Shown: piece after piece, positions 55,910 through 61,814 of the stretch
Layout of the letters: every line of letters begins with the position of its first letter
Numbering within the stretch: position 1 is the stretch's first letter
Source: Alviniconcha marisindica
Lineage: Eukaryota > Mollusca > Gastropoda > Provannidae
Assembly: GCA_018857735.1 (NCBI GenBank)
Contig: JABMCL010001471.1
Location: 45,001-109,000 of the forward strand
Direction: 5' to 3'
Length of the DNA: 64,000 nucleotides
The notes under the pieces: model-generated
Told to the model about the DNA's origin: nothing
What the model saw: the letters and a program-made list of their open reading frames with translations, nothing else
Database searches by the model: none
Position numbers and translations under genes: made by a program

Positions 55910-57894
55910 AAGAGAGAGAGAGACTCAGAGAGAGAGATAATGAATGAAGGAGTGAAAATTTATATATTGCTCATTAAAACGTCCACACAAAACCTTGAGT
56001 ATTCACAGTGCCAGATACACAGTGCACACGTGTAGGCTCTCACAAGCTAAAACTACCAAAAGACATTCATACCAATAAAGCACAAAACAGCCCCTGAAAG
56101 TGCAACTATACATAGTCGTTAAAATATAAATGTAGAAATATATACAGAGTTGAAAAAAAATCAGTATTTATGGCAACATACTTCACTCAGCACACTCCCT
56201 CCTTTTTCTTTGCCAATGCTAACACTGAAGTGTCTGACAAACCTGTCTTGTGCCCCTGCTGAACACGCCCCCTCTTTTTGCTCTGCCAGCGTTAACACTA
56301 GAGTGTCTGACAAACGAGCCTTGTCTCTTCTGCCAGCATTAACACTAAAGTGCTAAACGCGCCCCCTCTTCTTTGCTCCGCCAGCGCCAACGTCAAAGTG
56401 TCGGACAGCGGGTCCCCCGTCCAGTCCATGCACGAGGCCTCCGATCTCTCCATGTCCTCCGTGGTCTCCTCCTGCTCGGCACCCTCCACCTCCTCCACGG
56501 ACCTGGCCTCCGCCTCCCTGGGGGCCATCGTGTCGGGGCCGCAGGGGGACCGGAACCCCGAGGGCGGGTCGGGCCCCATGCCCAAGCAGGTCAGCGACTC
56601 GGAGCTGAGGGTTCTTCAGAGCTGTTTGAGGCGATGGCGGGAAGAGGTGGAGAGTGACGTTAGAGGTGAGGCATTTTTTATTTTTTATTTTTATTTTTAA
56701 TTAGGCAGAATTATTTGGCTGAGAGATGCATACGGTTGCGTCACGGCCATCACCAGCTTAAGGCAGTCAAAACGAAATTTTTATGTTTTTATTTTATTTT
56801 GATGTGCAGTTATTTGACTGAATGGGGCTTTATTTTTTTATTTTGAGGTGGAATTATTTGACTGAGAGGCGCAGCATGTTACAAAGTTACATTGCCGTCA
56901 TCACAAACTTAGGACTTTAAAAAAAAATTTAAAAAATGAGGTGAAATTATTGGAGTGAGACTGAGAGGCACTGAAGGTTACATAATCCCCATCACCAGCT
57001 TAGGGCTACACCCATTCAATATGGGTTAATGTTAAAAACATGAACTTTTGAACCTTTTTTAAAATTTTCTCCTTTGCTATCGTCCCTTCAGCGCTTGTTG
57101 CTTTGAAAAGGTGCATCGCTAAAAAATTGCTTTGTATTGTACCATCCCATAATTTAAAAAAAACTAAAACACATTCTTTTTAGCCTTTTTTTTTCTTGTC
57201 TTTTTTTCAGGCTACTGACAGTTATCTTCCTTTCAGATGAATTCTGTTTTTAATGTGTGTTTTGGGGTGTTTTTTTAAAGATTGTTTTGTTTATTGAGTT
57301 AGTTATTTTATGAAACCTTTTGAAACAGTTCTTGGATATGTATGCTTAAATAGAATATGTTTACATACACGCATATATGTCCTTTGGATGAAGCTACAAG
57401 TGAAGGTCCCCCATATGTATACACATACAAAAAGATCATGTATGGACATTAAAGATCCTGTGGTCCATGTCCGAGTTCGGTGGATTATTGAAACGCCAAA
57501 ATACCCAAGCATGCACTGAAAAGTGTCCAGTCTTCAAAATGTTGGTGTTGGACACTTGATAAAAGATGAAGAAGAAGATACGTACATGTATACAGACACT
57601 GTACATGCAACAATGAAAATGAAATCCAGCTAAGTGCAAGCTGGGAGTAACGGAGCAGTGACAGTGGCTATACACACCACAAGCAACAGAAATGACAACA
57701 GCCATAAGACACAGCAACGTAGAAAATGTGTGAAACTTTTACCATGCAGTGCTGATGATACGGCACAAGGGTGAAGAGGGACAATTTCTCACTGTTCACA
57801 GAGCTGCAGTCGACAATATCCACACTTGAAACCAAGCTTGACAGGATGTACTCTGATGAGTCCATGCAAAAAGTGAGTATGCTGTAGTGTGTGT

Positions 57895-57945
<51 letters not shown>

Positions 57946-60900
57946 ATGCATGTGTGTGAGTGTGTGTGTGTGTGGGCATGCATGTGTGTGTGTGTGCATG
58001 CATGTGTGTGTGTGTGTGGTTGTGTGTGTGCATGCATGTGTGTGTGTGTGTGTGTGTGTGCATGCATGTGTGTGTGTGTGTGTGCATGCATGTGTGTGTG
58101 TGTGTGTGTGCATGCATGTGTGTGTGTGTGTGCATGCATGTGTGTGTGTGTGTGTGTGTGTGCATGCATGTGTGTGTGTGTGTGTGTGTGCATGCATATG
58201 TGTGTATGCATGCATGAGTGCGTGTGAATGCATGCGTGTGTGTGTGCATACATATGTGTGTGTGTGTGTGTGAACCACTTTGCTTCAAGAGTAGCAGCGC
58301 TAGACAGGTACCCATCCTTGCTCGTTTGATTTCACTGCTACTCGCCTTTCTCTTCAAAAATTGTGCCCTGCAGACAGGCATCTGTTGACTTTACTCTCCT
58401 TAGTTAATACAACAGTGTAATGTCTGACTTGCAGTGGTCATCCTGGTGGTGAAAAGAGAACTGTTGGGTACTGGTTCCCCATCTCCCCGAACCTCCTGGG
58501 TTTCCATCTTCCCCAGTCCTTGTGGTTGGGAGAGAACTCAGGCATTGAAGAAGTCATGTAGGTGTAGTTCAGTTCAGTTCAGTTCAAGATGGTATCTGTG
58601 CACTCAGAAAAGCCCATAAGAGCTCCACCCTGCCTCTGAGAAGTTTCCACAACGTTGCCTTTGAAACAGTTCCAGTGTTCATCTGATTGATGATGGCCAT
58701 CTGAAATCCATGTGGGTATAGGTGGGTGGATGTGCCTGTGCAGATTTGTTTTATCATGTCCTCTTATTTAACTGCATGTGGGGGACAGGCACAGCATATA
58801 ATTGTTCAGCAGCTGGCACTTCTTTGAGTGCATTGGTTACATTACCACACCATGAGCATGACTTGCTGAACACTATGCTTCTACAGTTGTTGTTATCGTC
58901 CTTGTTAACTGGACTCAACTGGTTGCAGTTCCCCTACCACCTGCATGCCGTGTTGGTGCACGAAGGCCAAGCAGCCAGCGGCCACTACTGGGCGTTCATC
59001 TACGACCAGTCCCGTTGCCTGTGGCTCAAGTTCAACGACATCACTGTGTCCGAGTCCTCCTGGGAAGAGCTGGAGAGGGAGAGCGTTGGGGGGTACCACA
59101 ACGCCAGTGCCTACTGCCTCATGTACGTCGACAGGGCCCGGATACAGGACTGTGCAGGTGCGTGCCGTCTTGGTGGTAGGTCTTGTTCCAATTTGCGCTG
59201 CAAATCCACCTCTCTTTTTTCCATCCATGTTATGTTAATTGTTTCCCTTCCAGCTTTCTTCAGTCTGTGTTGTCGTGACCAAAATTTGTGATTTTGAGGG
59301 AAAGAAGGACAAAAGTCGAGCATTTAGGGTCTGGCTGGTGGGGGGTTGTTATGAATAGAATGCATCAGCGGAATTGTTCTCATCAGTTAACATTTGTTCA
59401 GCAAAATCTTGAAAATGTGGACTACAGGACAGGGTTTGGTTGGTCTGTCTGTCAGAGAGGGCAGAGGCGTCCGCTTCAGCATCGCACAGTGTGGACGCCA
59501 TCGAAACTTTGCCCCGCGACCTCCAGGAAGCCGTTGCCATGGACAACAAGATGTTTGCGCAGGAGATTGAGGACTGGGACAACGAGCAAGCCAGGAAATC
59601 CATGAGCGATCCGGAAGTCACCGTCACCTACGAACACAGGCCCAGTACGTTTGTTTGCGTGTTTCTTGTGGTCCGTGACGCCTTGGGCTGATCAGATTCA
59701 GCATGTGTCACGAGATCGGCTGTGCGCGCAAGGGTTCATCCTGAGGTGACCCGGTGTAGCGGAAGAGTGTTGAAATTTCAAGAGCTGGCTACCTGTGCAC
59801 GTGGTTCCTGTAGGAGTGTGCAGTTTTCTTCAGGGCAGTGTTGCTGGTGCTTGTCCTGTGTGGTTGATAGGATGTTAAAATCCAGTTGCTAACTGACTGT
59901 TACTGATGCTTCATTACTTGTCCTGTGGTTGACAGGCTGTCAAAATCCAGCAACTGACTGTTGCTGATACTTGTCCTGCAGTGACCCTGTGTGGTTGACA
60001 GGATGTTAAACTTCAGTTATTAACTGACTGTTGCCAGTACTTCTCCTGCAGTGACCCTGTGTGGTTGACAAGGCATTAAAATCCAATTACTGACGGACTG
60101 ATAATTGCCCTGCAGTGATCCTGTGTGGTTGACAGGATGTTAAAATCCAGTTATTAACTGACTGTTGCTGGTACATGTCCTGCAGAGACCCTGTGTGGTT
60201 GACAGGATGTTAAAATCCAATTACTGACCGACTGTTGCGGGTACATGCCCTGTGCGGTTGACAGGACGTTAAAATCCAATTACTGACTGACTGTTGCTCG
60301 TACTTGTAATGCAGTGACTGTATGGTTGACGGGGCGTTAAAATCCAGGTACTGAACCAATAGTGTGGTCAGTTTCTTGATTACACTAATGGGTGAACTTT
60401 CGTAGGAATCATGGGCAGTGTTAATGGAACCATTCCAAGTCAAACTTCTGAACGGTGGTTCAGTTGGAGTGTGTCAGTTGACTGATCAGTTAGCAGGGTG
60501 GGGTGTGATTGATTGATCAGGGCTTGCTGATCGGTGGAGCGTGTCATTAAAAAAGAAGAAAGTGACTGACGGGAGTGTTTCAGTCGATTGATCAGGTGAT
60601 GGATGGGGTATGATTGATTTATTGATCAGGGTTTATTGATGGATGGAATGTGTCATTTTTCTGACTGATGGGAGTGTCTTAAGTCGATTGATCAGTTGAT
60701 TGGTTGGGTGTGATTGATTGATTGATTGATATGGGGATTGTTGATTGATGGAGTGTTTCATTTGTGTGATGGGAGTGTTTCAGTCGATTGATCAGTTGAT
60801 GGGTAGGGTGTGATTGATTGATATGGGGATTGTTGGTTGATGGAGTGTTTCATTTTTGTGATGGGAGTGTTTCAGTCGATTGATCAGTTGATGGGTGGGG

Positions 60901-61630
60901 TGTGACTGATTGATATGGGGTTTGTTGATTGATAGAGTGTTTCATTTGTTTGATGGGAGTGTTTCAGTTGATTGATCAGTTGATGGGTAGGGTGTGATTG
61001 ATTGATATGGGGATTGTTGATTGATGGAGTGTTTCATTTGTGTGATGGGAGTGTTTCAGTTGATTGATCAGTTGATGGATGGTGTGTGGTTAATTGATTG
61101 ATTGATCAGGGTTTGTTAGTTGATGGTGTGTGTCCTTTTTTTGACTGACGGGGAATGTTTCAGTTGATAATGGGGTGTGATTAATCATTGATATGGCATG
61201 TTGCTCAATGACATGTGCCCGTTTGACAGAGCATCTCACTTGACTGATCAGTGGCTGTACAGGGTTGTGTTGATTGGTTGGTCGATGCTATGTGTCACTT
61301 GGTTGATTGAATTGACTGACGGGTGGAATTTTGATTGGTTGGTTGATGTCATGTGTCACTCAGTTGATTTGATTGACTGACGGGCGGAATATTGATTGGT
61401 TGGTTGATGCCATGTGTCACTCAGTTGATTTGATTGACTGACGGGTGGAATTTTTGTCCCCTGCCCCACACAGCCCAGCCAGCCTCCCCGCAGACGACCC
61501 ATCTCTCTCAGCCCTCCCTGCCCAGCAGTCACGCCCGCTTGTCCTTCCCCGACACCATCAAGGCCATGGAGCGTGTCCCATTCTGTGTGACTTCTGACCT
61601 GCAGATCGAGGTTTTCAAGCAGGTAATTGC

Positions 61631-61690
<60 letters not shown>

Positions 61691-61776
61691 CGTGTGTGAG
61701 TATGTGTGTGTGTGTGTGTGAGTATGTGTGAGTGTGTGTGTGAGTGTGTGTGAGTGTGTGTGTGAGTGTGTGTGTG

Positions 61777-61814
<38 letters not shown>

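Noticed and set aside
57668..58381. 237-codon HTHTHM frame opposite USP25/28
   Set aside because: CA repeat translation on the wrong strand.
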